Shown: positions 33,460 to 42,435 of the stretch, piece by piece
Layout: each line of letters starts with the position of its first letter
Numbering within the stretch: the first letter of the stretch is position 1
Source of the DNA: Candidatus Tectimicrobiota bacterium
GTDB taxonomy: Bacteria > JACPUC01
Direction of reading: 5' to 3'
DNA: 64,000 nt
NCBI GenBank assembly: GCA_016192455.1
Contig: JACPUC010000002.1
Span: 62,001-126,000, forward strand
The notes under the pieces: generated by a model
What the model was told of the DNA's origin: nothing
Databases searched by the model: none
Seen by the model: only the letters and a program-made list of their open reading frames with translations
Translations under genes and position numbers: made by a program

Positions 33460-35007
33460 ATGTCTGGGACTGGAGGGGGTGAGAGGGGCGGCCATCGAGG
33501 AGCGAGTCGGGGCCGCGGGGAGCAGCCGCGGAGGTCCGTCGGGGGCGCCTGGCTGGGGCAAGCCCTGGTCCTTGGAGGCCCAGGGTCGCGGGGGAGCGTT
33601 GCTCGTTCGCTCGTCCTCCTCGGCCTGGCGCTGGGGCTCTGCCTCTTGATCGTCCTGCTGCCGCAGCCCAATGGGCTTTCCCTGCCGGCTCAACGGGCGT
33701 TCGCCGGGGCGACCTTCATCCTCGTCCTCTGGATCACCCGGGCGATTCCCGTGCCGGCAAGCGTCCTCCTGCTGGGGCTCCTCCTGCGGGGCCTGGGGGC
33801 GGTGCCGTCGCTCGGCGCTGGGTTCGGCGGCTTTGCCTCACCCGTCGTTGCCTTCCTGCTTGGCATCTTTGGCATCGCCCATGCCGTGGTGAGCACGGGG
33901 CTGGCGCGGCGCTTCTCCCGCCTTCTGCTTCGCCGGGCGCGAGGCGGCGTCGTCCGCCTCTATGTCCAGCAACTGTTCCTCTTTTGCGGCGGCGCCTACG
34001 TGGTGCCCTCGGCGATCACCCGCAGCAGCATCATGATCCCCGTCTACCGCGATGTGTTGCGGCGGCTCCGGTCGGGCTCCGGCGGGGAGCCGGGGAGCCG
34101 CCTGGGGCGCCTGGTGATGCTGCCGCATGCGGTGCTCAATGCCGCCGCGTCGTCGGCGCTGCTGACGGGCGGGCTGGCGTCGATCACGGCGGCGTCGCTC
34201 CTGGGCGGCGTGAGCTGGCTGCGCTGGTTCGCTGCCATGGCCCTGCCGTACTACCTCTTCATCGCCGCCGCTGGCGGGCTTCTCCTGATGTGCTTCGGCG
34301 GCGCCTCGGGGGACGCCGCGCCGGCAGCCGGCGTGGCTGACGGACCCGAGCCGCGCCGGGCGCCATGGAGCCGCGGCGAGGCGCAGGCGCTGGTGACCCT
34401 GACTGCGGTGAGCCTCCTGTGGGTGACGGATTTCCTGCACGGCTTCCATCCCGCCTTTCCCGCCCTGCTGGCTGCGGCAGCGTTGCTGGCGCCCCGGCTC
34501 GGGGTGGCCGAGTGGCGCGATTTTCTCCGCCAGGTCTCATGGTCACAGCTCTTCCTCGTGGCGGGGTCGTTGACCCTGGCGCGGGTTCTCGTCGAGACGG
34601 GCGCAGCCGCATGGCTGGCGGCGCGGCTGTTCAGCAGCCTGGGGGCCGGCAGCTACCCGGTCTGGGCGATGGCGCTCGTCATCCTCCTCCTCAGCGCCCT
34701 GGTGCATGCCATCGTGCCCAACGTTCCAGGATCGCTGGCCGTGCTCATCCCGGTCCTCACACCGCTCGCCGCGCGGCTGGGGCTGCCTCCCCTGGTTGCC
34801 GGGTTCATCATGACGATGGCGGTGGATACCCTCGTCTTCTACCCCTACCAGTCGGTGTTGGCGCTCATGGTCTACGAGACCGGCTACGTGCGCACGATCG
34901 ACTTGGCGCTCAGCGGTATGCTCTTCATGGTGCTGCTGATGGCCCTCGTGCTGCTCCTCTTCCTGCCCTTCTGGGGGCTGGTGCTGGAGCGTTGGGGGGC
35001 GGCGTGA
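33460..35007 (+). CDS. DASS/SLC13-family anion:sodium symporter-like transporter
   Basis: A 515-residue polytopic membrane protein with 11-13 hydrophobic segments, starting with ATG at 33460 nine bases after GAGGAG. The first 45 residues are hydrophilic, Gly/Arg-rich and atypical. The helices ARSLVLLGLALGL, WITRAIPVP and FASPVVAFLLGIFGIA, and the C-terminal ALVHAIVPNVPGSLAVLIPVLTP segment fit the DASS/CitT/ArsB superfamily, with SNT-like motifs partly degenerate. It likely imports the dicarboxylate or aromatic acid used by the cluster. It follows the hydrolase gene by 36 bases. Confidence 0.8.
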   Translation: MSGTGGGERGGHRGASRGRGEQPRRSVGGAWLGQALVLGGPGSRGSVARSLVLLGLALGLCLLIVLLPQPNGLSLPAQRAFAGATFILVLWITRAIPVPASVLLLGLLLRGLGAVPSLGAGFGGFASPVVAFLLGIFGIAHAVVSTGLARRFSRLLLRRARGGVVRLYVQQLFLFCGGAYVVPSAITRSSIMIPVYRDVLRRLRSGSGGEPGSRLGRLVMLPHAVLNAAASSALLTGGLASITAASLLGGVSWLRWFAAMALPYYLFIAAAGGLLLMCFGGASGDAAPAAGVADGPEPRRAPWSRGEAQALVTLTAVSLLWVTDFLHGFHPAFPALLAAAALLAPRLGVAEWRDFLRQVSWSQLFLVAGSLTLARVLVETGAAAWLAARLFSSLGAGSYPVWAMALVILLLSALVHAIVPNVPGSLAVLIPVLTPLAARLGLPPLVAGFIMTMAVDTLVFYPYQSVLALMVYETGYVRTIDLALSGMLFMVLLMALVLLLFLPFWGLVLERWGAA

Positions 35008-35085
35008 GCGTGAAAACGGGGCGAGCGGGGCGCCGGACGCTGGCCGCGGCATCGGCTTGCGGCCACCACCGCGAAAGGGAGATCG

Positions 35086-36537
35086 ATGTACAACGATCTG
35101 CGCCATTTCCTCAAGGTCCTTACAGGGCAGGGCGAGATCGTGCAAGTGTCGCGGCAGGTGTCCATCGTCCAGGAGATCGGCGATATCTGCCGCCGCGTCA
35201 GCGACATGGAGGGTCCGGCTCTGCTGTTCACGAATCTGGCTGGCTACCCCGGCTGGAGCCTCTGCGCCAATGCGGTTGGGACGCTGCGGCGCACCGCCCT
35301 GGCCATTGAGTCGACGGTCGAGGCGATGGTGGCGGAGTACGCGCGACGCATCGAGGGGGGCAAGCTCCTGCCGTCCGTGACCGTTCCGGCCCACGCCGCT
35401 CCCTGCAAGGAGGTCATCCTGCGCGACGTTGACCTGACGAAGCTCCCCATCCCCACCTGGCACCTGAAGGATGGCGGCCCCTACATCTCGTTCGGCGTGC
35501 AGATCAGCAAAGACCCCGACAGCGGCGTACCGAACGCTTCGATTGTGCGGCAGATGGTGCTGGGCCCGAAGCGTCTCGGCATCCTGCTGCTGCCGGGCAA
35601 GCACACGATGATCCACTTCGAGAAGCAGCGGCAGCGCGGACGCGACCTGGAACTGGCGGCGGCGATCGGGGTGGAGCCGACCGTCACAGCGGCGGCCCTG
35701 CACAGCGGCTCCCTCGATGAGGACGAGTTCGCGGTCTGCGGGGCCTTGCGCGGCCAGCCGCTGGAGATGGTGCGCTGCGAGACCATCGACGTGGAGGTGC
35801 CGGCGCATGCCGAGCTGGTGATCGAGGGCCGCCTCCTGCACAATGAGACCGCCGCGGAGGGGCCGTTCGGCGAGTTCACCGGCTACTACACGAAACGCAC
35901 CGACACCAATCCGGCCATGGAAGTGACCTGCATCACGCACCGCCGCAACCCCATCTTCCAAGGGACCTACGAGGGAAAACCGCCGAACGAGGACAACATC
36001 TTCCACATCCTGCCGTACTCTGCGTCGGTCTACGCCGAGGCGTCGCGGCTCTGTCCGAACCTCGTCTCCTTCGCCTTCGACCCCTACGGGTCCGGCTTCA
36101 TCTACGCGGTGGCGGCCATCGACAAGCTCTACCCCGGCCATGCGCACCACGCCATGCACGCCGTCTGGGCGACGCAGAGCGGCAAGTACATCAAGGTCCT
36201 CATCGTGGTCGATAAGGACATCAACATCTTCGATCACCGCGCCGTAACGTGGGCCATCGCCACGCGCTTCCAGCCGGGGCGCGACCTGGTGCTTGATCCG
36301 CGCGGCATCGGCTCGCAGCTCGACCCGGCCGCCTGGCCGAAGTCGGGCATCGGCGGCTCCATGGGGATTGATGCCACGCAGAAGTGGGAGCAAGAGGGCG
36401 GCCCGCCGAAAGGGAGCGAGCAGGAGCTCATCAGCCACGCCGCAAGCCCCTTCTGGCGGGAGATCGAGCGCCTGGGGTTGGGCTCCTACCTCGGCGTGGA
36501 CCTCAGCCGCTGGCAGGGGCGACGGGTGGGCATGTGA
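35086..36537 (+). CDS. UbiD-family (prenylated-flavin) decarboxylase
   Basis: A 483-residue UbiD-family protein. The fingerprint EGPFGEFTGYYTKRTD at about 263-278, the FQGTYEGKPPNED stretch near 294-306, and VDKDINIFDHRAVTWAIATRF near 377-397 mark the conserved core. The last motif has the Asp of the E-R-E type network close to the flavin. It shares low identity with the other UbiD in the window (9589-10995) and belongs to a separate branch. The operon context with an acyl-CoA ligase and an anion transporter argues for decarboxylation of an imported aromatic or enoic acid rather than ubiquinone synthesis. It lacks a local UbiX. Confidence 0.9.
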   Translation: MYNDLRHFLKVLTGQGEIVQVSRQVSIVQEIGDICRRVSDMEGPALLFTNLAGYPGWSLCANAVGTLRRTALAIESTVEAMVAEYARRIEGGKLLPSVTVPAHAAPCKEVILRDVDLTKLPIPTWHLKDGGPYISFGVQISKDPDSGVPNASIVRQMVLGPKRLGILLLPGKHTMIHFEKQRQRGRDLELAAAIGVEPTVTAAALHSGSLDEDEFAVCGALRGQPLEMVRCETIDVEVPAHAELVIEGRLLHNETAAEGPFGEFTGYYTKRTDTNPAMEVTCITHRRNPIFQGTYEGKPPNEDNIFHILPYSASVYAEASRLCPNLVSFAFDPYGSGFIYAVAAIDKLYPGHAHHAMHAVWATQSGKYIKVLIVVDKDINIFDHRAVTWAIATRFQPGRDLVLDPRGIGSQLDPAAWPKSGIGGSMGIDATQKWEQEGGPPKGSEQELISHAASPFWREIERLGLGSYLGVDLSRWQGRRVGM

Positions 36538-36578
36538 GCGCCTCCCTGCGAACGCTGCCGACAGGCAGTGAAGGAGCC

Positions 36579-37709
36579 ATGGCCGACAGCGGCAGCCCGC
36601 TGGAATTGGCCAGGGAGAGCGCAACGGAGGAGGAGATCAGGGTGGCTCGGCGATCATTCCCCCGAGGGGTTACCCTTCTGAATCGGGCGGCGGTGTATGA
36701 GGGCTACACCCTCTACGCCACCCTCGGCGGCTCGGGCACGGTCTACCTGGTCGATGTCGAGGGGAAGGCGGCGCACCAGTGGAAGATGCCCTACCCGCCG
36801 GGCAACTATGGCCGACTCCTCGACAACGGCAATCTCCTCTACGCCTGCCGGGTGCCGGGGGCGCTGATGGAGTTCGGCGGCAAGGGGGGGCTGCTGCTGG
36901 AGGTGGATTGGCAGGGGCGGGAGGTCTGGCGCTACGAGGACCCGGCCATGCACCATGACTTCAGCCGCATGCCGAACGGCAACACCGTGACGCTCTGCCG
37001 GGAGAAAGTGCCGGCCGAGAAGGCGGCGTTGATCCGCGGCGGCCGGCCCGGGACGGAGGACGGCGGCGGCGCCATCTGGGCGGATGTCTTCCGCGAGGTC
37101 ACGCCGGCCGGCGAGGTGGCGTGGGAGTGGCACGCCCACGAGCGCTTGAGCTTCGAGGAGGACGTCCTCTGCCCCCTCTGCCCGCGCCATGAGTGGGGGC
37201 ACGCCAACGCCGTCCTGGCCCTGCCGGATGGCAACCTCATGACCTGCTTCCGCCTGCTGAACTTCGTCGGCATCATCGACCATGGCAGCGGTGCCTGGAG
37301 CTGGCGTTGGGGCAAGGAGGAGCTTGGCCATCCGCACGATCCCAGCCGGCTCGAGAACGGCAACGTGCTGATCTTCGATAACGGCCTGCACAACAGCGAT
37401 TGGCCGCGGTCACGAGTTGTGGAGGTGAATCCACAGAACAACGAAATAGTCTGGCACTACGAGGACGAGCCTCCCTTCAACTTCTGGAGCAACTTCATCA
37501 GCGGCGCCCAGCGCCTGCCGAACGGCAACACGCTGATCTGCGAGGGGATGTGGGGGCGGCTCTTCGAGGTGACGCGCGCCGGCGAGGTAGTGTGGGAGTT
37601 CTACAACCCGGAGTACGCCCCCTATCGCAACTTCGGCCCCTGCAATATGGTGTTTCGCGCCTACCGCTACGGTCCGGAGCACCCGGCCCTGCGGGGGCGG
37701 CTGGGGTAA
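36579..37709 (+). CDS. arylsulfotransferase (ASST)-like beta-propeller protein
   Basis: A 376-residue protein with repeated beta-propeller blades that end in an Asn-Gly-Asn turn, e.g. RLLDNGNLLY, RMPNGNTVTL, ALPDGNLMTC, RLENGNVLIF and RLPNGNTLIC. His-rich starts such as MHHDF, HANAV and GHPHDP precede the blades. This is the pattern of the Arylsulfotran_2/ASST families. There is no signal peptide, so it seems cytoplasmic, unlike the periplasmic AssT of Enterobacteria. The ATG at 36579 follows AAGGAG by only two bases; a GTG at 36534 overlapping the previous stop may be the real coupled start. Function could be sulfate transfer to or from a phenol (inference). Confidence 0.78.
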   Translation: MADSGSPLELARESATEEEIRVARRSFPRGVTLLNRAAVYEGYTLYATLGGSGTVYLVDVEGKAAHQWKMPYPPGNYGRLLDNGNLLYACRVPGALMEFGGKGGLLLEVDWQGREVWRYEDPAMHHDFSRMPNGNTVTLCREKVPAEKAALIRGGRPGTEDGGGAIWADVFREVTPAGEVAWEWHAHERLSFEEDVLCPLCPRHEWGHANAVLALPDGNLMTCFRLLNFVGIIDHGSGAWSWRWGKEELGHPHDPSRLENGNVLIFDNGLHNSDWPRSRVVEVNPQNNEIVWHYEDEPPFNFWSNFISGAQRLPNGNTLICEGMWGRLFEVTRAGEVVWEFYNPEYAPYRNFGPCNMVFRAYRYGPEHPALRGRLG

Positions 37710-38101
37710 GCGCGTGAGGTATGCCGCGGGGGACCGCCTCCAACGCTCCTCCTGGGGCACCCGCAATACCAGCGCACGCTTTCACAGAGTGCTCCACCGT
37801 CTTACCACCATCGCCTCCAGCAAGACGATCACCTCCTGCTGCACCTCTTCGTCCTACCAATCCAGTGTCCAAGTCATGAGGGTCGGCAGAGAAGAACTGA
37901 GGGTAAGCACGACGGAACGGGGTCTCCGACGGCATCGGCACCTCGGAGCGGATCAAAGGGCGCGGCTTGCGGCGGCAAGCGATTCGTGCCATGCTCGACC
38001 ACCACCCGGGAGATGGAAAGTTTGTCTGCTGCCGGGATGAACGGCGGGGAGGTTATGGAATGGTGCGCCAGCGTGTGGCTGGAAGCAAGGAGGCGTCCAC
38101 C
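37710..38101. other. gene-poor junction between the catabolic operon and an AT-rich insertion
   Basis: About 390 bases with no supported gene. Base composition drops from GC-rich to AT-rich near 38100-38170. An AAGGAGG ribosome-site-like sequence at 38087-38093 precedes an ATG at 38102; see the methyltransferase entry. Confidence 0.45.
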
Positions 38102-38244
38102 ATGACTGGTCATGTGAGGTCCAACAAATCCTCCTCGATCCATTCGACAATGCCGATCGTGAGGTAAGCCCTTTCCAAAATATCTTCTATCGAGTCTTCA
38201 ATATTTGCAATAATCTCTTCCCCAATCTTCGAGTTGATACGAGG

Positions 38245-39033
38245 TTGCTGAGGGCTCACTTTGTAGTCGAAGACGTGCTGCAACATGGTATGGAATTAGA
38301 CCACCAGAGTTCGCCAAGCAGGTTGTTGTCAAATCTCTTCTGGAAAATGCTTTCTTGGCAAAAGATCCTTGCGGAACTCAATGAAATAAGGATCCTTGAT
38401 ATCGGTTGTTGGAGTGGAACATATGCAGAAACGTTAGAGCAATTTATTGGACCTCCTCTTAGCGGATATACTGGTCTTGACGTTGCACCCTCTGAGAATT
38501 GGCAGTCGCTGATGCGTGGCCGGGCGCATTTCTCGTTTGCTACGTATGATGGCAGGAGTCTGCTGCATGCGATACCGCGGGGAACAACCTTTATTATGAG
38601 CCAGTCGGCTCTTGAGCATATCGAAGAGGATGTGGGGATATTCACGGAGATCAATGAGTACATTGAATCCTTCGGGCGGCCCGTTCTCCAGGTTCATTTG
38701 TTCCCGAGCCAAGTCTGCCACAGTTTGTATCCCTGGCATGGCATACGACAGTATACCCCCCGCACCGCATCAAAACTTCTTCACGCGCTTGCTGGTGAGT
38801 TTTACGCCATCCTCTTTACCTTAGGCGGCAAGGCGTGCAACACGCTGCATTACAACTACATTACAAAACCATTCTTCCGCGAACAGCGTGATGATTTGCG
38901 ATACGTAAAGCCGGATGAATATGCCAGGGAATTAGAGGCTGCGGTCCTCGAAGATATGCAGGCGCCGAGCGGCGATCCATCTTTTTATGCCCTGGTGATC
39001 CATCATAACTTCACGGCAAGCATCGTCACTTGA
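38245..39033 (+). CDS. class I SAM-dependent methyltransferase, AT-rich, possibly 5'-frameshifted
   Basis: The 262 residues from a TTG at 38245 hold a Rossmann methyltransferase core: motif I ILDIGCWSGTYAETL at about residues 49-63, a GLDV acidic end of strand 2 near 77, and a post-motif region MSQSALEHIEEDV near 117-129, where ALEHI matches the motif 4 pattern. The same frame is open back to 38041 and reads like real protein (QQILLDPFDNADREVSPF) but has no start codon there. A good AAGGAGG-ATG lies at 38087-38104 in another frame, so a one-base loss near 38105-38125 may have split the gene. The composition is far more AT-rich than the flanks, a sign of transfer. The C-terminal part does not help to fix the substrate. 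Confidence 0.6.
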   Translation: MLRAHFVVEDVLQHGMELDHQSSPSRLLSNLFWKMLSWQKILAELNEIRILDIGCWSGTYAETLEQFIGPPLSGYTGLDVAPSENWQSLMRGRAHFSFATYDGRSLLHAIPRGTTFIMSQSALEHIEEDVGIFTEINEYIESFGRPVLQVHLFPSQVCHSLYPWHGIRQYTPRTASKLLHALAGEFYAILFTLGGKACNTLHYNYITKPFFREQRDDLRYVKPDEYARELEAAVLEDMQAPSGDPSFYALVIHHNFTASIVT

Positions 39034-39196
39034 CGGCGCTGACGTGCTGGGACTACGCATTTTGCAGCCGCCAGAGTTGCTGCGGCACCGTTGTGGAGCT
39101 GACGCCAGCCGCGCGGCCGGGTGCCGGAGTGGTGTGGAATGGGAGGGCCGCGGCGCGAACGGGGTGTCGCCGAGACAGCTTGGTGGGAGGAATGCG

Positions 39197-40624
39197 CTAC
39201 GGCGCCCGCAGCTCGCGCTCCTGGTGGGCGCTGTGCAGATCGGTGAGGTAGCGGTTGCGCCACACCTGGGAGGTGGAGGTGGTGACGACCTTGTAGAGCG
39301 CCTCCCAACGTTTACGCCGCTGCCGCAGCGGCATCTCGAGGGCCTCTTTCAAGGCTCGGGCCGTGCCGTCGATGTCGTACGGGTTGACGATGAGCGCCTC
39401 TGTGAGCTCTTCGGCGGCGCCGCAGAAGCGCGACAGGACGAGAACGCCCGGCTCCCTGGTCTGCGAGGCGATGTACTCCTTCGCCACCAGGTTCATGCCG
39501 TCGCGCAAAGGCGTGACGAGGCAGACGTCCGCCACCCGGTAGATGGCGGCCAGCTCTTCCTGGCGAAAGGTCCGGTAGAGGTAGCGCACGGGAATCCAGT
39601 CGTGGTCGGAGAAACGCCCGTTGATATTACCGACAAGGCGGTCGACCTGTTCCTTCTGCTGCACGTACTCCGGCACATCGGTCCGCGAGGGGGCGGAGAT
39701 TTGCACCAGGCAGACCTTGCCGCGCCATGAGGGGAAACGCTCCAGGAGCCGCTGAAAGGCCTGCAGGCGTACGGGGATGCCCTTCGTGTAGTCGAGGCGG
39801 TCCACGCCGATGACGATGTGCCGGTCATTGACGCTCTTGCGCAAGGTGATGCCGCGCTGGATTCCCTCCGAGGTGCTTGCCCAGGTCCAGAAACGCTCCG
39901 GCTCGATGCCGATGGGGTAGACGCCGACGCGCGCCACGCCCTGGCTCGTGCGGAGGTAGGTGCCATCGAAGCCGCCGCCGAGCTCGAGCAGCGCGGTCTC
40001 CAGGAAGTTCTTCTGGTAGAGCTTGGTGTGAAAGCCGATGAGGTCGTACGACAGGAGGGCTTCGAGGAACTGCCGCGCCCAGGGGAGGGTGGCGTAGATT
40101 TCGGGAGCCGGAAAGGGGATGTGCAGGAAGAAGCCCATGCACCCTTCCCAGCCAAGATTATGGAGCTCGACGCCGAGCTGCAGGAGGTGGTAGTCGTGCA
40201 CCCACACGTCATCATCCGGTCGAAGCTCGGAGATGAGCGCCTCGGCGAAGCGCCGATTCACGCGCCGGTAAGCGCGATACTCCTCCTCCCGCAGCACCAT
40301 GAGGGCGGGGAAGCCGTGGAAGAGAGGCCAGATGGCGCGGTTCGAAAAGCCGAAGTAGTAGCGCTTCACCTCCTCGACCGAGAGATCGAGCATGCAGAGC
40401 TCGATGCTGGAGTCGGTCCAGCGGCGCAGTTCCGTCCTCGATCGCTGCGGCGTGGTCTGGCCGCTCCAGCCAAACCACAAGCCGCCGGTCTCCTCCAGCG
40501 CCGGCACCAGGGCGCTCACCAGGCCCCCCGCCTGCCGCGCGCCGGCGCCCTGCCCTGCCTCCTGCTCCATGAAGTTGGGCACCCGGTTGGAGACGACGAC
40601 GAGCCGACGACGCGGAGCCTCCAT
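39197..40624 (-). CDS. otsA: alpha,alpha-trehalose-phosphate synthase (UDP-forming)
   Basis: A 475-residue GT20 glycosyltransferase that makes trehalose 6-phosphate from UDP-glucose and glucose 6-phosphate. Key parts are the N-terminal VVVSNRVP (residues 8-15), RxxGGL-like QAGGLVSAL near 32, WVHDYHLLQL near 139-148, HIPFPAPE near 165-172, VDRLDYTKGIP near 275-285, and the C-terminal DGMNLVAKEY near 379-388, whose Asp and Glu bind the donor. The ATG at 40624 has GAGAGGAG ten bases upstream; a longer start adds unlike sequence. No otsB phosphatase gene is adjacent. Trehalose would serve as osmolyte or stress protectant. Confidence 0.93.
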   Translation of the reverse strand: MEAPRRRLVVVSNRVPNFMEQEAGQGAGARQAGGLVSALVPALEETGGLWFGWSGQTTPQRSRTELRRWTDSSIELCMLDLSVEEVKRYYFGFSNRAIWPLFHGFPALMVLREEEYRAYRRVNRRFAEALISELRPDDDVWVHDYHLLQLGVELHNLGWEGCMGFFLHIPFPAPEIYATLPWARQFLEALLSYDLIGFHTKLYQKNFLETALLELGGGFDGTYLRTSQGVARVGVYPIGIEPERFWTWASTSEGIQRGITLRKSVNDRHIVIGVDRLDYTKGIPVRLQAFQRLLERFPSWRGKVCLVQISAPSRTDVPEYVQQKEQVDRLVGNINGRFSDHDWIPVRYLYRTFRQEELAAIYRVADVCLVTPLRDGMNLVAKEYIASQTREPGVLVLSRFCGAAEELTEALIVNPYDIDGTARALKEALEMPLRQRRKRWEALYKVVTTSTSQVWRNRYLTDLHSAHQERELRAP

Positions 40625-41381
40625 GGGGATGCCGCTCCTCTCTCGCACCTGCGCGTTGGTCAGTGCTGGGCTGGTCCGGCGGATGATCTGAGGACCCTCG
40701 CACAAGCCGCTGCGTTGGGCATGCCGGATCACGCTCCGGCATCCTCACTCGCCTGCGCCGCGTCCCGCGGCGAACCAAGGACGTCGGCAGGACCGGCGCG
40801 CCCGCGTGCCGCCCTGGGACGACGCCCCCGCGCACGGGGAGCATTCCGTGACGCAGGGAGATCGCCGGCCATTGAACGGGGGCGCCTCTCCCGTCCGCAT
40901 GCGCCCCACACAGATCGGAACGAAGCGGGGGGGTCTCGGTGAGAGCTGGCCGCCCTTAATGTATCCTTTCAGGCGCCTCGTTAGCAACTCCCGGCGTCCA
41001 ATAGGTCATTCCGCTCATCCTTGCGCCGCGAAGGTGGCGAGGAGCGTCGCGGCTCGGCGTGGCGCGAGCTGCTCCGTGAGGCTTCGGCAGCGCGGCGCGG
41101 GGTGCGGACGTCCAGGCGCAACCATGCTGCTTGCCGCGGCGTCGGCGATTGGGTGTACCAAGGCGGCGGGGAGGAGCAGGAGCTTTCTCCGCGACGCGCC
41201 ATGAACGGCCGCGAACACCGGCGCCGCTCCAGCCCAGCCCGGGGCTCGTCGCCGGTATCGCCTGCGCTTCTTGACGATACCTCCATGTGCGTGCTATCAG
41301 AAAGCTGCGGTGGGTGCGCGCCGTTCCCGAATGGCCTGCCGAGGTCGATGCCGGTGGCGAGGAAGCCCGAGGGGAGGCAGC
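40625..41381. other. gene-free region between otsA and the MBL-fold gene
   Basis: No gene could be supported in these 757 bases, although several long chance frames cross them. One weak minus-strand promoter is listed at 40958-40987. I see no repeat or RNA gene. Confidence 0.45.
40958..40987 (-). promoter_or_regulatory. possible distal promoter for otsA
   Basis: On the minus strand TTGCTA (40987-40982) and TACATT (40963-40958) are 18 bases apart, each matching four consensus positions, in a small AT-rich patch. The leader would be unusually long, about 330 bases. Confidence 0.25.
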
Positions 41382-42272
41382 ATGCGGGTCATCATCCTCG
41401 GTTCAGGCGGTCCGCTGCCGGACCCCGAGCGCGGCGGGTCGGCGATCCTAATCTCCGTGGCGGGTCGGCACTACCTTTTCGACTGCGGTCAGGGGGCAAC
41501 TCGGCAGACGGTGCGGGCGAACGTCGATCCCGCGGAGGTGCACACCCTCTTCTTCTCCCACCTCCACTTCGACCATATCGCCGATTTCCCTTTCTTCATC
41601 CTGTCGAGCTGGATTTGCAATCGCGGCGAGCGCCCGACCGTCATCGGTCCTCGCGGCACCGACGCCTTTGTGAAGCACCTCTTCGCCGGGGGCGCCTACG
41701 CGGCCGATATCGAAGCGCGGCTGCAGTTCCGGCGCCGGCAGACGAACCGGTACGCTATCGAGCCGAACGTCGTGGAGTGCGAGCCCGGGGTAATCTTTGC
41801 GGATGGCGTCGTGACGGTGACGGCGGTGTACGTCGAGCACATCCCGCGAGAGATCTCCCCCTGCTTCGCTCTGCGCCTGGAGGCGGAAGGGCGCGCGCTG
41901 GTGTTCAGCGGCGACACCGCGCCCTGCGAGGCGGTGATCAAGCTGGCCGCGAACGCCGACTTGCTGCTGCACGAGTGCACCTTCCCCGAGCAAGCCATCG
42001 AGTTCCGCAAGAGCGCCGCGATCGGCACCTGGAGCCACACCAGCCCCATCGAGCTGGGCAAGATCGCCGCCAAGGCCGGGGTGAAGAGCCTGGTGGCAAC
42101 CCACTTCGCTCCCTGGGAGACGACTCACCCGCTGGTCAAGCGTCACCTGGCGCCCCACATGCCCGTGGACATCGTGGGACCGCACCTCGTCGATGAAGTG
42201 GTGGCGGATATCCGGCAGAACTACGCCGGCGAGCTCCGTCTGGCGGAAGATCTGATGCGCATCGATCTGTAG
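41382..42272 (+). CDS. MBL-fold metallo-hydrolase (RNase Z/arylsulfatase-like)
   Basis: A 296-residue metallo-beta-lactamase-fold protein. The di-zinc motif HLHFDH lies at residues 60-65, an earlier LFDCGQGATRQ near 31-41 is typical of RNase Z-like proteins, FSGDTAPC near 176-183 gives the bridging Asp, HECTF lies near 201-205, and a final ATHFAP His follows near 239. GGGGAGG lies just upstream of the ATG at 41382. It may be an RNase Z homologue or a lactonase/sulfatase-type enzyme; the absence of the exosite arm argues against a true tRNase Z. It is followed by an ABC binding-protein gene on the same strand. Confidence 0.85.
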   Translation: MRVIILGSGGPLPDPERGGSAILISVAGRHYLFDCGQGATRQTVRANVDPAEVHTLFFSHLHFDHIADFPFFILSSWICNRGERPTVIGPRGTDAFVKHLFAGGAYAADIEARLQFRRRQTNRYAIEPNVVECEPGVIFADGVVTVTAVYVEHIPREISPCFALRLEAEGRALVFSGDTAPCEAVIKLAANADLLLHECTFPEQAIEFRKSAAIGTWSHTSPIELGKIAAKAGVKSLVATHFAPWETTHPLVKRHLAPHMPVDIVGPHLVDEVVADIRQNYAGELRLAEDLMRIDL

Positions 42273-42435
42273 GTTCGACCGCGACGGGGGACGGCTCGCC
42301 CTTCGCGGGACGAGGATGCCCAGAATAAGAGTGCGCCCACCCTTATCAGCATGAGGAACGGTGGGGCAGCGGCAGATCGAGGGGCCTGCGCACCCCCCCT
42401 CGCGCGCCAGCGGAGAGCCCGGCAAAGGAGAGACC

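Noticed and set aside
34543-36624. A 693-codon open frame on the minus strand across the transporter and UbiD genes
   Set aside because: The opposite strand encodes two recognisable proteins; the antisense product is low-complexity and spans two genes.
37714-38101. A possible remnant of an SUMF1/FGE gene (a GGEVMEWC-like word)
   Set aside because: Only one short motif-like word is present, with no other part of the domain on either side.
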